From the NCBI GenBank assembly GCA_023416965.1, contig JAEZGJ010000220.1, positions 1 to 53,334 on the forward strand: DNA of 53,334 bases, read 5' to 3'. This document shows positions 26,723 to 35,245 of the stretch, in pieces. The notes under the pieces are model-generated. The model worked only from the letters and a program-made list of their open reading frames with translations. It ran no database searches and was not told where the DNA came from. Made by a program: the position numbers and the translations under genes. This DNA comes from Pseudomonadota bacterium (GTDB lineage: Bacteria > Pseudomonadota > Alphaproteobacteria > Rhizobiales > Phreatobacteraceae). How positions within the stretch are numbered: the first letter of the stretch is position 1; every line of letters begins with the position of its first letter.

Positions 26723-27325
26723 ATGTCCCATGACGACATCTTCGTGGTCGATGATGACCCCGCTGTCCGCGACGCGCTGAGCACGCTGTTCACCATGCAG
26801 GGCTTCGAGGTGACCGGCTTCGCCGACGGGACCTCGGTGGTGTCGGCGGTCAAGGGCCATGTGCCGGCCTGCGTGATCCTCGACGTCAACATTCCCGGGC
26901 CTTCCGGTCTCGACGTGCTGAAGCGACTGAAGGCGGATGCCTGTGCCGCGCCGATCTTCGCCATGTCGGGTCAGGCGAACATCCCGATGGCAGTGGACGC
27001 GATCCGCAGCGGGGCGGCCGACTTTTTCGAAAAGCCCTTCGACATGGAGCGCCTGGTGGGACGCGTGCGCGAGGTGCTCGCCGAGGGCCAGCGTCCGAGC
27101 CGCGCGCCAGGCCAGCTCGCCTCCCATTTCCCGGGCATGGAACTGCTCACGCCGCGGGAGCGGCAGGTGCTGGAGCAGATCGCCGGTGGAGCGTCGAACA
27201 AGGAAGCCGGCCGCACCCTCGGCATCAGCCCGCGCACGATCGAGGTGCACCGGGCGCGGATCATGGAGAAGATCGGCGCCAGGAACGCCGCCAACCTGGT
27301 GCGGATCGTCCTGACGGAACAGTGA
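26723..27325 (+). CDS. LuxR/FixJ-type response regulator
   Basis: A 200-residue two-domain regulator. Receiver residues are Asp10-Asp12 and phosphoacceptor Asp54 (VILDVNIPG), with the Lys in EKPFD. The C-terminal helix-turn-helix (about 142-190) reads LTPRERQVLEQIAGG and ISPRTIEVHRARIMEKIGARN, the FixJ/NarL signature. It is the partner of the adjacent kinase and should bind DNA as a dimer when phosphorylated. Target genes are unknown; no fixK or nif genes are in the window, so nitrogen-fixation control is not implied. Confidence 0.95.
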   Translation: MSHDDIFVVDDDPAVRDALSTLFTMQGFEVTGFADGTSVVSAVKGHVPACVILDVNIPGPSGLDVLKRLKADACAAPIFAMSGQANIPMAVDAIRSGAADFFEKPFDMERLVGRVREVLAEGQRPSRAPGQLASHFPGMELLTPRERQVLEQIAGGASNKEAGRTLGISPRTIEVHRARIMEKIGARNAANLVRIVLTEQ

Positions 27326-27335
27326 GGGGGCGACG

Positions 27336-27353
27336 CGTCAGCCGCGGCTGACG
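27336..27353. terminator. Perfect 18-bp palindrome at the regulator/cobT convergence
   Basis: CGTCAGCCGCGGCTGACG is a perfect palindrome that can fold as a 7-bp stem with a CGCG loop. It overlaps the stop codon and last codons of cobT and begins 11 bases after the regulator stop. It is probably a compact bidirectional terminator. Confidence 0.5.
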
Positions 27354-28366
27354 GCCGCCTGTTCGAAGGTCGCCATGCCCTGGTGCACCGCCAGCGCGTT
27401 GCGGACGATCCCGCAGGCCAGCGCGGCGCCGGAGCCCTCGCCCAGCCGCATGCCGAGATCGAGAAGCGGACGCTTGCCGATCTTCTCCAGCACCCGGCCG
27501 TGGGCCGGCTCGGCGGAACGGTGGGCTGCGAGGCAATGGTCGAGGCTCGCCGGGTCGAGCGCGTGGAGCACGGCCGCCGCGGCGGTGACGACATAGCCGT
27601 CCAGAAGGACGGGGATGCGCTGCAGCCGCGCCGCCAGGATCGCGCCGGCAATGGCGGCGATCTCGCGCCCGCCGACCCGGCGCAGCACTTCGAGCGGGTC
27701 GAGGCCGGGGCCGCCGGCGCGGGCGACGGCTCGGGCCACGACATCGGCCTTGCGCTTCAGTCCCTCGGCGTCGACGCCGGTGCCTGGCCCCACCCAGTCG
27801 CCGGCCTCGCCGCCATAGAGGCCGTGATAGACGGCGGCGGCGACGGTGGTATTGCCGATGCCCATTTCTCCGAGGCAGAGCAGGTCGGCGCCGACGATGG
27901 CCTCCATGCCGAAGGCGATGGTCGCGGCGCAGCCGGGCTCGTCGAGGGCGTCGCCGGTGGTGATGTCGGGGGTCGGCACCTCGATGGCGAGGTCGAAGAC
28001 CTTGAGGCCGATATCGTTGGCGACGCAGAGCTGGTTCACCGCCGCGCCCCCGGCGGCGAAGTTCTCCAGCATCTGGCGGTTCACGGCATCGGGGAAGGCG
28101 GAGACGCCCTGGGCGGTCACGCCGTGGGCGGTGGCGAAGATCGCCACCAGGGGGCGGTCGACCCGCGGCTTGCCGTTGCCGCTCCAGGCGGCGACCCATT
28201 CCACGATGTCCTCGAGCCGGCCGAGCGCACCGGCCGGCTTGGTCAGTTCGCCGTCCCGGGCGCGCACCTCGGCCACCGCCGCCTCGTCCGGGCCCGGCAT
28301 GCGGGTGAGAAGGTCGCGGATGTCTTCGAAGGGGAGACCGGACGGGCTCGGGGGCGGCATGACCAT
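27338..28366 (-). CDS. cobT: Nicotinate-nucleotide-dimethylbenzimidazole phosphoribosyltransferase
   Basis: A 342-residue enzyme of the lower-ligand branch of cobalamin synthesis. It transfers phosphoribose from nicotinate mononucleotide to 5,6-dimethylbenzimidazole. The GEMGIGNTTVAAAV block near residue 165 and the C-terminal LGEGSGAALA block, which carries the catalytic glutamate, are diagnostic. The protein opens with a Pro-rich leader at the ATG at 28366. It is divergent from cobS with about 110 bases between the starts; no cobalamin riboswitch could be seen there. Confidence 0.97.
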   Translation of the reverse strand: MVMPPPSPSGLPFEDIRDLLTRMPGPDEAAVAEVRARDGELTKPAGALGRLEDIVEWVAAWSGNGKPRVDRPLVAIFATAHGVTAQGVSAFPDAVNRQMLENFAAGGAAVNQLCVANDIGLKVFDLAIEVPTPDITTGDALDEPGCAATIAFGMEAIVGADLLCLGEMGIGNTTVAAAVYHGLYGGEAGDWVGPGTGVDAEGLKRKADVVARAVARAGGPGLDPLEVLRRVGGREIAAIAGAILAARLQRIPVLLDGYVVTAAAAVLHALDPASLDHCLAAHRSAEPAHGRVLEKIGKRPLLDLGMRLGEGSGAALACGIVRNALAVHQGMATFEQAAVSRG

Positions 28367-28476
28367 GAGGCGCTTTCAGACTCGGGGCGTCGCGAGAGGG
28401 CGAGCGGTAGCAGGATCGATCGTCGCGGCACAAGCCGGACTGGCGGACCGCCGCGGCTCTGGCTATGCCATTCGCC

Positions 28477-29265
28477 ATGGACAATCCAGCCCTCTGGCGT
28501 GACACGATCGTTGCGCTCCGTTTCTTCTCGCGCCTGCCGCTGCCAACTCTGCCCGGGGAGGCCGATCCGCACGGCCTGCCTGACTTCACCCGGCTGATCC
28601 GCGTGGTGCCGCTGGTCGGGCTCGTGCTCGGCGGCCTCGCAGGAGCGGTGCTGATCGCCGCCGGACTGTTCTGGCAGCCGGTGATCGCAGCGCTCCTATG
28701 CGTCGGTGCGGCCGCCGTCATGGCAGGCGCCTTCCACGAGGACGGTCTCGCCGACACCGCCGACAGCCTCGGCGGCATGAGCAAGGAACGGCGGCTCGAC
28801 ATCATGAAGGACAGCCGCATCGGCACCTTCGGCGCGACGGCGCTGATCGTGGGCCTCGGCCTCAGGGTCGCGGCCCTCGCCGGTCTCGTGACGGCGGTGG
28901 GGACCGGTCGCACGGCGCTGGCGCTGGCGGCCGCGGGTGCCGTGTCGCGCACCGTGGCGCTCGGCCTTCAGGTGCGCCTGCCGCCGGCCCGCGTGGAGGG
29001 CGTCGCCTATGCCACGGGCATGCCGCGCGAGGCGGACTGGCATCGCGCCCTGGCCCTGGCGGCCTTGGTCGCCATCCTCGCCATCCCTGCGGGGGGCCTG
29101 TTCGGCACGCTCGGCGGACTTTGCGTCGCAGGCCTTGTCCTGCTTCTGGCCATCCGCTTCGCCGATTCCCATGTGGGGGGGCAGACCGGCGACATCACCG
29201 GCGCAACGCAACAGGTGATCGAGATCGCCATGCTTCTGACCCTGCTGGCGGCCGCCACGCCATGA
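28477..29265 (+). CDS. cobS: Adenosylcobinamide-GDP ribazoletransferase
   Basis: A 262-residue polytopic membrane enzyme that joins adenosylcobinamide-GDP with alpha-ribazole in the last steps of cobalamin synthesis; its substrate comes from CobT. The motif GAFHEDGLADTADSLGG near residue 85 is the metal/substrate signature, and DSRIGTFG follows. I use the ATG at 28477 (MDNPALWRD); an in-frame ATG at 28465 would add four residues. The stop overlaps the start of the DUF1289 gene (ATGA). Confidence 0.95.
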   Translation: MDNPALWRDTIVALRFFSRLPLPTLPGEADPHGLPDFTRLIRVVPLVGLVLGGLAGAVLIAAGLFWQPVIAALLCVGAAAVMAGAFHEDGLADTADSLGGMSKERRLDIMKDSRIGTFGATALIVGLGLRVAALAGLVTAVGTGRTALALAAAGAVSRTVALGLQVRLPPARVEGVAYATGMPREADWHRALALAALVAILAIPAGGLFGTLGGLCVAGLVLLLAIRFADSHVGGQTGDITGATQQVIEIAMLLTLLAAATP

Positions 29266-29462
29266 ACGCAATCTCGCCGCCGCCAGCCCTGGAGAGCCCC
29301 TGCATCCGGCTCTGCCGCATCGACCCCGCATCGGGCCTCTGCCAGGGCTGCGGCCGCACGCTCGCCGAAATCGCCGGCTGGCTCGGCATGAGCAGCGAGG
29401 AGCGCCGCGCGGTCATGGCCGACCTTCCCCGTCGCCGCGCCGGGGGGGGCGCCGGCGCATGA
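29262..29462 (+). CDS. DUF1289 domain protein
   Basis: A 66-residue protein with four cysteines at 14, 18, 27 and 30 in SPCIRLCRIDPASGLCQGCG, followed by EIAGWLGMSSEERRAV, the complete DUF1289 pattern. The cysteines look able to bind a metal or an Fe-S cluster; the function is unknown. It overlaps cobS upstream and the aspartic protease gene downstream by four bases each (ATGA at both ends), so it is likely translated by coupling. Confidence 0.9.
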   Translation: MNAISPPPALESPCIRLCRIDPASGLCQGCGRTLAEIAGWLGMSSEERRAVMADLPRRRAGGGAGA

Positions 29463-30175
29463 CGTCCCGTACCACGCTGTGGATCCTGCTCGTCACCATC
29501 CTCCTGCTGGTTCTGCTGGCGGCCATCCGCTCGAGCGGACTCGCCGCCGGCACGCTGGACGCAGGCGACTGGGGCTCGCTCGTCGGCCTGTCCATGCTCG
29601 CGGTGCTGTGCGGTGCCAGCGTCCTCGGCATGTTCCGCGGCCGGGCCGGCGACGCCTTGCAGGCGGCGCTCGCATGGCTCGCCATCTTCGCCTTTCTCGG
29701 CGTCATCTACACCTATCGCTACGAGTTCGAGCTGGTGGGCCGGCGGGTGATGGCGAATCTCGTCCCGGGCGTGGTGAGCGAGGGCGTCACCGGCTCGCGA
29801 GAGGTGACGGTGCCGCGCGGCGGTGGCGGCACCTACATGGTCCGCGTCGCCCTCAACGGCGCGCGGGCAACCCCCATGCTGGTCGATACCGGCGCCTCGG
29901 CCTTGGTGCTGACCGAGGCTGACGCGCGGCGCGCGGGGATCAGGGTCGAGGACCTGTCCTTCTCCGTGCCGGTACAGACCGCCAACGGGCCAGCCCTCAC
30001 CGCTTCCACCACGGTGCAGACGGTCGCCGTCGGCCCCATCGTCGAGCGCAACGTCAGGGCGCTGGTGGCGCGGCCCGGAGCGCTCACCACGAGCCTCCTC
30101 GGCCACACCTTCCTCGACCGGCTGGAGAGCTACGAGGTGCGCGGCGGCCGCATGGTACTGCGCGGACGCAACTGA
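29459..30175 (+). CDS. Membrane-anchored retropepsin-like aspartic protease, TIGR02281 type
   Basis: A 238-residue protein. Two or three hydrophobic segments occupy the first 85 residues, and the C-terminal domain has the active-site motif DTGAS at residues 143-147 in PMLVDTGASALVL. A second flap-like block ends in LLGHTFLDRLESYE, typical of the clan AA single-lobe proteases that dimerise. It should act in the periplasm; the substrate is unknown. The ATG overlaps the DUF1289 stop. Confidence 0.9.
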   Translation: MTSRTTLWILLVTILLLVLLAAIRSSGLAAGTLDAGDWGSLVGLSMLAVLCGASVLGMFRGRAGDALQAALAWLAIFAFLGVIYTYRYEFELVGRRVMANLVPGVVSEGVTGSREVTVPRGGGGTYMVRVALNGARATPMLVDTGASALVLTEADARRAGIRVEDLSFSVPVQTANGPALTASTTVQTVAVGPIVERNVRALVARPGALTTSLLGHTFLDRLESYEVRGGRMVLRGRN

Positions 30176-30234
30176 CGGGCCTTGCCAGCGCGCCGCCCGC
30201 GGCGGCATTGTCCCGCCCCGACGACGAGGTCCCG

Positions 30235-31758
30235 ATGAGCCGCATTTCCCGCCGCGACACCCTCACAGCCGGCCTGGGAGCCGGCCTCGCCGCCCTCGGC
30301 GGCGCTCAGGCCGCCGCCCAGGCTCCGGCCGGCGCGGCCATGGTGACGCTGCTGCTGGTCAACGACATCTACAAGATGGGTGAGGAGAACGGCCGCGGCG
30401 GCTTCGCCCGGCTCAACGCCATCGTCCGGGCAGAGCGCGCGCGCGGCGTGCCGCTGCTCTACGTCCATGCCGGCGACATGTTCTCGCCCTCGCTCATGTC
30501 GGGCTTCGACCAGGGCGCCCACACGGTCGAGCTCTGCAACATGGCGCCGCCGGACGTCTTCGTGCCCGGCAACCACGAGTTCGACTTCGGCCCGGAGGCC
30601 TATGCCCAGCGCCGCCTCCAGTCGCGTTTTCCCTGGTACGCCTCCAACATGCGCGCCGCGGACGGTTCGCTGCTGCCGGGCCATGAGGACGGCCGCGTCC
30701 TCGATTTCGGGGTGGTGAAGCTCGGCGTCTTCGGCGTCGCGTTGCCCAATACGCCAGAGGTGTCATCCACCGGCGACATCCGATTCCTTCCCACCATGGA
30801 GACGGTGCGGCGCGAGGCGGCACGGCTGCGCCGGGAGGGCGCCGACCTCGTCGTCTGCTGCGCCCATACCGACCGTCGGGAGGACGACGAGATCGTCCGT
30901 TCGAGCCTCGTCGACGTGCTGCTGACCGGCCACGACCACGACCTCGCCATCACCTATGACGGACGCACCGTCATGGTGGAGAGCTCCGAGGAGGGCTATT
31001 ACGTCACCGCCATCGACCTGACGCTGAACCGGGTCACCGTCGACGGCGTGACCCGCATGGCCTTCACGCCCGCCTTCCGGGTCAACGACAGCCGCCACGT
31101 GACGCCCGACCCCGAGACGCTGTCGCGGGTCCGGCAATACGAGAAGGTGCTCTCGGAAGAACTCGACGTCGAGGTGGCCACGCTGACGGGCGAACTCGAC
31201 ACGCGCACCGCATCCGTGCGCTCCGGGGAGCAGGCGATCGGCAACCTCGTCGCCGATGCCATGCGCCGGGCAGCGGGCACCGATATCGGCCTGACCAATG
31301 CCGGCGCGATCCGCGGCAACCGGATCTATCCCGCGGGCCACCGCTTCACCCGCCGCGACGCGCTGAGCGAACTGCCCTTCGGCAATCGCACCGTCGTCGC
31401 CAAGGTCTCGGGCGCCGACATCCGCCAGGCGCTGGAAAACGGCGTGAGTCAGGTCGAGCAGCGGGCGGGGCGCTTCCCCCATGTCTCCAACCTGACGGTG
31501 GAGGTCGATCCACGCAGGCCCGCCGGCAGCCGCGTCGTGTCGGTACAAGTCGGCGGCCAGCCGCTCGACGACGACCGCGTCTATACGGTCGCCACCAACG
31601 ACTTCATGCTGCGTGGCGGCGACGGCTACACGACCCTCGGGCTCCGGGCGCCCGACAAGGACGTGCAGGGAAAGCTCGTGGCGCTCGACCTGATGGAGCA
31701 TCTGCGGGCGCTCGGAACCGTCGTGCCGCGGATCGAGGGGCGCATCATCCTGCGCTAG
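30235..31758 (+). CDS. Exported 5'-nucleotidase/metallophosphatase (UshA-like)
   Basis: A 507-residue two-domain hydrolase. A twin-arginine signal (SRRDTLTAG, about residues 4-12, then a hydrophobic stretch) suggests Tat export. The metallophosphatase domain has HAGDMFSP, PGNHEFDFG, CCAHTD and TGHDHD; the C-terminal 5'-nucleotidase domain has IGNLVADAMR, TNAGAIRGN and GGDGYTTL. The usual first motif D-x-H-G reads D-I-Y-K here, so one metal-ligand histidine is replaced by tyrosine. I chose ATG 30235 because it starts the Tat signal and follows GAGG; an in-frame ATG at 30208 adds nine residues. Confidence 0.9.
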   Translation: MSRISRRDTLTAGLGAGLAALGGAQAAAQAPAGAAMVTLLLVNDIYKMGEENGRGGFARLNAIVRAERARGVPLLYVHAGDMFSPSLMSGFDQGAHTVELCNMAPPDVFVPGNHEFDFGPEAYAQRRLQSRFPWYASNMRAADGSLLPGHEDGRVLDFGVVKLGVFGVALPNTPEVSSTGDIRFLPTMETVRREAARLRREGADLVVCCAHTDRREDDEIVRSSLVDVLLTGHDHDLAITYDGRTVMVESSEEGYYVTAIDLTLNRVTVDGVTRMAFTPAFRVNDSRHVTPDPETLSRVRQYEKVLSEELDVEVATLTGELDTRTASVRSGEQAIGNLVADAMRRAAGTDIGLTNAGAIRGNRIYPAGHRFTRRDALSELPFGNRTVVAKVSGADIRQALENGVSQVEQRAGRFPHVSNLTVEVDPRRPAGSRVVSVQVGGQPLDDDRVYTVATNDFMLRGGDGYTTLGLRAPDKDVQGKLVALDLMEHLRALGTVVPRIEGRIILR

Positions 31759-31841
31759 CTTCCGGAGCGAGAGCCGGGAGCTGCCCTGAACGCGCCTTGA
31801 TCGGGGGCTAGCCCTGCCGCCCCTCGTCACGGAAGAGCGCC

Positions 31842-32636
31842 ATGCCCCCTGCCCTCACCCGCCGCGACGCCCTCGCCCTCGCCGCATTGCTGCCGGCCGC
31901 GCCAGCGATCGCCGCGACGCCCGACCTCGCCGCCCTCTTCCGGGAGTACGGCGCCCGCGGCGCCCTCGTCGTGGTGGACGGGGCGACGGGCGAAGCGACA
32001 ACCTCCGACGGCACCCGCGCCGGACTGCGCCTCGTGCCGGCCTCCACCTTCAAGATCCCCAACAGCCTCATCGCCTTCGAGAGCGGGGTTGTCGCCGATG
32101 CCGACACCGTCCTGCCTTATGGTGGCGGCCCCACCATGGTGCCGGCCTGGGCACGCGACATGTCGCTGCGAGAGGCGATGCCGATCTCCAACGTGCCGAT
32201 CTTTCAGGAGGTGGCGCGGCGGGTCGGGCTCGCGCGCTACCGCGACTGGCTGGCGCGGCTCGACTACGGCAACCGCGACCCCGGCACTGTGGTGGACCGC
32301 TTCTGGCTCGACGGGCCGCTGCGCATCAGCGCAGTGGAAGAGGCACGCTTCAACGCGCGCCTCGCGCAGAAGGCGCTGCCGGCCTCGCAGCGGGCGCAGA
32401 CCCTCGTCCACGACATCGTGCGGCTGGAGAGCGCCGGCGGCGCGACCCTCTTCGGCAAGACCGGTTGGTTCGTGAAGCGCGGCGAGACGTCGATCGGCTG
32501 GTGGACCGGCTGGGTGGAGCGCGGCAGCCGCATCCATGCCTTCACGCTCAACATGGACATGCCGCAGATGGCCATGGCGCCGAAGCGACTGGAGATCGGC
32601 CGCGCCGCGCTGAAGCTGCTCGGGATCTACGGCTGA
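31842..32636 (+). CDS. Class D (OXA-like) beta-lactamase
   Basis: A 264-residue serine beta-lactamase with a signal peptide of about 25 residues that begins with an RRD motif. The catalytic elements are all present: Ser68-x-x-Lys71 in PASTFK, S116-N-V in ISNVPI, Y142-G-N in DYGNRD, and K206-T-G in FGKTGWFVK. It should hydrolyse beta-lactams in the periplasm or act as a related penicillin-binding enzyme. Base composition is like its neighbours and no mobile element is nearby, so it appears to be a resident chromosomal gene rather than a recent arrival. The substrate spectrum cannot be predicted. Confidence 0.93.
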   Translation: MPPALTRRDALALAALLPAAPAIAATPDLAALFREYGARGALVVVDGATGEATTSDGTRAGLRLVPASTFKIPNSLIAFESGVVADADTVLPYGGGPTMVPAWARDMSLREAMPISNVPIFQEVARRVGLARYRDWLARLDYGNRDPGTVVDRFWLDGPLRISAVEEARFNARLAQKALPASQRAQTLVHDIVRLESAGGATLFGKTGWFVKRGETSIGWWTGWVERGSRIHAFTLNMDMPQMAMAPKRLEIGRAALKLLGIYG

Positions 32637-32652
32637 GCCGAAGCCTCAGCCG
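32630..32652. terminator. Inverted repeat holding both stop codons of a convergent pair
   Basis: CGGCTGAG/CTCAGCCG forms a perfect 8-bp stem with a seven-base loop. The beta-lactamase TGA (32634-32636) and the TauE/SafE stop (32646-32648 on the other strand) both lie in its arms. It would act as a bidirectional terminator. Confidence 0.55.
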
Positions 32653-33518
32653 ATGCCGCGGCTCACCAGGTCCCAGGTGAAGCGCAGGCAGACGATGAGC
32701 AGGAAAATGCCGAAGGAGAGCTCGAGCTTGCGCTTTGGCATGGCGTGGGCGAGGCGCGCGCCGAGTGGAGCCGTCCACATCGAGGTGGGGATGAAGAGCA
32801 GGAAACCGATCAGCGAGACATAGCCGAGGGCGAAGGGGAACTGGATGGCGGCGACGCCGGGGAATTCCGCCGCCTTGGGCCAGCCGGCATAGATATAGCC
32901 GAGGGCGCCGGGGATGGAGATGAGAACGCCGAGGCCCGAGGAGGTCGCCACCGCATTATGGATCGAGCGGCCATAGGCCATCATCACGAGATTGCCGAGC
33001 TGGCCGCCGCCGATCCCCATCAGGCTCGACAGCACGCCGATGACGCCGCCGGAAGCGATCATGCCGGCGCGGCCGGGCATGCCGGTGCCGAAATTCAGCT
33101 CCTTGCCGGTGAGCAGTCGCCACGCCGAAAGCCCGGCGACGAAGACGAAGACCGCCTTGAACACCGCCGGCGGGGCGTAGCGGGCGATGAAGGAGCCGAC
33201 GATGACGCCGATCACCACCGGGACGGCCCATGCCCGCAGGATGTCCATGTCGACCGCGCCCTTGGCCTTGTGGGCCTGGAAGGAACGGATGGAGGTGGGA
33301 ATGATGATGGCGAGCGAGGTGCCGACGGCGAGCGCCATGCGCAGCTCGACCGGGACGCCTACCACGCCGAAAAGCTCGTAGAGCACCGGCACGATGACGG
33401 CGCCGCCCCCCACGCCGAAGACGCCGGCGAGAATGCCGGTAATGGCGCCGGCGCCGAGAAGCCCGACGGCGAGAATGGCCAGCTGGTCGTAGGGAACGCC
33501 GAAGAACATGGGGGACAT
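32646..33518 (-). CDS. TauE/SafE family sulfite or organosulfur exporter
   Basis: A 290-residue membrane protein with about eight hydrophobic segments. The glycine-rich block GILAGVFGVGGGAVIVP in the first hairpin and GVLSSLMGIGGGQLGN in the second are the two repeats of the TauE/SafE family. Members export sulfite, sulfoacetate or other small anions; the substrate is not clear. The ATG at 33518 is used, with an alternative at 33509. Confidence 0.93.
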   Translation of the reverse strand: MSPMFFGVPYDQLAILAVGLLGAGAITGILAGVFGVGGGAVIVPVLYELFGVVGVPVELRMALAVGTSLAIIIPTSIRSFQAHKAKGAVDMDILRAWAVPVVIGVIVGSFIARYAPPAVFKAVFVFVAGLSAWRLLTGKELNFGTGMPGRAGMIASGGVIGVLSSLMGIGGGQLGNLVMMAYGRSIHNAVATSSGLGVLISIPGALGYIYAGWPKAAEFPGVAAIQFPFALGYVSLIGFLLFIPTSMWTAPLGARLAHAMPKRKLELSFGIFLLIVCLRFTWDLVSRGIG

Positions 33519-33779
33519 CCGCGCCGCAGGGAAGCGCGCGACTTACTCCCTCATGACCCGGCGCGGCAAGTGCCCGGGGCGCGGAGCGGGCCTGCGGCGC
33601 CGGGCGCGGCCGCCTTCCGCAGCGACTGCAACATGGCGGATACAGGGGAAAAGGGCGGTCACTCCCGGCGGCGAGCCGCTGCAAAGGGCGGGGTTCACAA
33701 GGGCATCACAGGCGGACGACACCGGCCGGCCGAGAGGGCAACCCGGGCGCACCGCTCCAACCGACCAGGAGACTGCCAG

Positions 33780-34031
33780 ATGACCCGTTTCAAGACCCTC
33801 ACCTTCGCCACCCTTCTCGCCTGCGCCGCCGGTGGTGCCATGGCCCAGACCGCCGGTGGCGGCGGCAGCAGCGGCGACGGCGGCGGCTCGCTCGGCTATG
33901 ATGCTCCGACCATGGCCATCCAGATCCCCGGCATTCCGCAGTCGCGGGTCGACGCGCAGCGCGACTCGGTGGTGATGTGCCGCTTCGAGGTGATCCGCGG
34001 CCACTATTGCGAGTCCGTCCGGACCCGCTGA
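33780..34031 (+). CDS. Small secreted Gly-rich protein of unknown function
   Basis: An 83-residue protein with a clear signal peptide (residues 1-22, ending AMAQ). A Gly/Ser-rich stretch follows, then a short conserved-looking C-terminus with two cysteines (CRFEVIRGHYCESVR). A disulphide is plausible after export. I do not recognise a family. The ribosome site AGGAG is eight bases before the ATG. The gene converges on dusA, with a hairpin between. Confidence 0.72.
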   Translation: MTRFKTLTFATLLACAAGGAMAQTAGGGGSSGDGGGSLGYDAPTMAIQIPGIPQSRVDAQRDSVVMCRFEVIRGHYCESVRTR

Positions 34032-34050
34032 AGGCCCGTTCAGTCCGAGG

Positions 34051-34075
34051 AAGGGCGGCGCCAAACGTCGCCCTT
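34051..34075. terminator. Bidirectional terminator between the small secreted protein and dusA
   Basis: AAGGGCGGCG/CGTCGCCCTT forms a 10-bp stem with one G-T pair and a five-base loop, followed by TTTCGCGTT. It lies between two convergent genes. Confidence 0.65.
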
Positions 34076-34081
34076 TCGCGT

Positions 34082-35116
34082 TCAGGCCGCCAGGTCACCG
34101 CGCCCGGCCGGGCGATCGACGACGAGGGCGAGAGCCTCGCGCAGCACCCGCGCGTCGGCACCGGGCTTCACCGCCTCCACCGACAGGTGGCGGCGGAACT
34201 GGCGGGCGCCGGGCACGGCCTGGAACAGGCCGAGGATGTGGCGGGTCATGGCCGAGAGGCGCACGCCTTCCGCGAGCCGCGCCTCGACATAGGGAATGAA
34301 GGCCTCGATCGCGTCGGCGAGACCTGCGACCGGCGGCTCAGTGCCGAAGAGCACCGGGTCGACCTCGCGCAACAGGGCCGGCGACTGGTAGGCGGCGCGG
34401 CCGAGCATAACGCCGTCGAGCCGCACGCCGGCGCGCGGTTCGAGCAGGGCTTCAGCCTCGGCGATGCCGCCGATGCCGCCGTTGATGGCGATGGGCACGT
34501 GGCCCAGGCGCGCCTTCAGGCGGAACACCCGGGCGTAGTCGAGTGGCGGGATCTCGCGGTTCTCGCGCGGCGAGAGGCCCTGCAGCCAGGCCTTGCGGGC
34601 ATGGACGATCAGCGCGTCGGCACCGGCTGCGACGACAGCGTCGGCGAAGGCGTCGAGGCCCGCCTCCGGGTCCTGGTCGTCGATGCCGATGCGGCACTTG
34701 ACGGTGACCGGCACCGAGACCGCCGCCTTCATCGCCTCGACCGCCCGCGCCACCTGGTCGGGCACAGCCATCAGGCAGGCGCCGAACTGGCCGCCCTGCT
34801 CCCGGTCCGAGGGGCAGCCGCAGTTCAGGTTGATCTCGTCATAGCCGAAGGCCTGGCCGATCCGCGCCGCTTCCGCCAGCGCCCCGGCATCGGCACCGCC
34901 GAGCTGCAGGGCGACCGGATGTTCGGTGGGGTCGAAGCCGAGAAGGCGCTCGCGGTCGCCGTGGATCACCGCATTGGCGGTGACCATCTCAGTATAGAGC
35001 AGCGCATGGCGCGACAGGACGCGGTGGAAGAACCGGCAGTGCCGGTCCGTCCAGTCCATCATGGGCGCAACCGAAAACCGCCACGGGCTGACCGTTCCGG
35101 AAGGCTGAGCATTCAT
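34082..35116 (-). CDS. dusA: tRNA-dihydrouridine synthase A
   Basis: A protein of about 344 residues that reduces uridines in the D-loop of tRNA using FMN. SVAPMMDWTDRHCRFF opens the TIM barrel, and NLNCGCPSDREQGGQFGACLM carries the catalytic cysteine; the HARKAWLQGLSPRENR block is specific to DusA. I use the ATG at 35116, eight bases after GGAAA; further in-frame ATGs at 35131 and 35137 are possible. No tRNA gene is near. Confidence 0.95.
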   Translation of the reverse strand: MNAQPSGTVSPWRFSVAPMMDWTDRHCRFFHRVLSRHALLYTEMVTANAVIHGDRERLLGFDPTEHPVALQLGGADAGALAEAARIGQAFGYDEINLNCGCPSDREQGGQFGACLMAVPDQVARAVEAMKAAVSVPVTVKCRIGIDDQDPEAGLDAFADAVVAAGADALIVHARKAWLQGLSPRENREIPPLDYARVFRLKARLGHVPIAINGGIGGIAEAEALLEPRAGVRLDGVMLGRAAYQSPALLREVDPVLFGTEPPVAGLADAIEAFIPYVEARLAEGVRLSAMTRHILGLFQAVPGARQFRRHLSVEAVKPGADARVLREALALVVDRPAGRGDLAA

Positions 35117-35245
35117 GCGGGTTTCCGTCATACACATCCGTGCGTCGTGGGCACCATGGATCTACAATTGGGTATTGCCGGGGCCGTCAGCTACACGTCC
35201 TCGTAGCCCGCCGGTGCACGGTCCAGCCTGCGGGCATGGGTATCA

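Noticed and set aside
28367..28476. Cobalamin riboswitch between cobT and cobS
   Set aside because: No B12-box-like or other conserved cobalamin aptamer block could be found in the 110-base gap.
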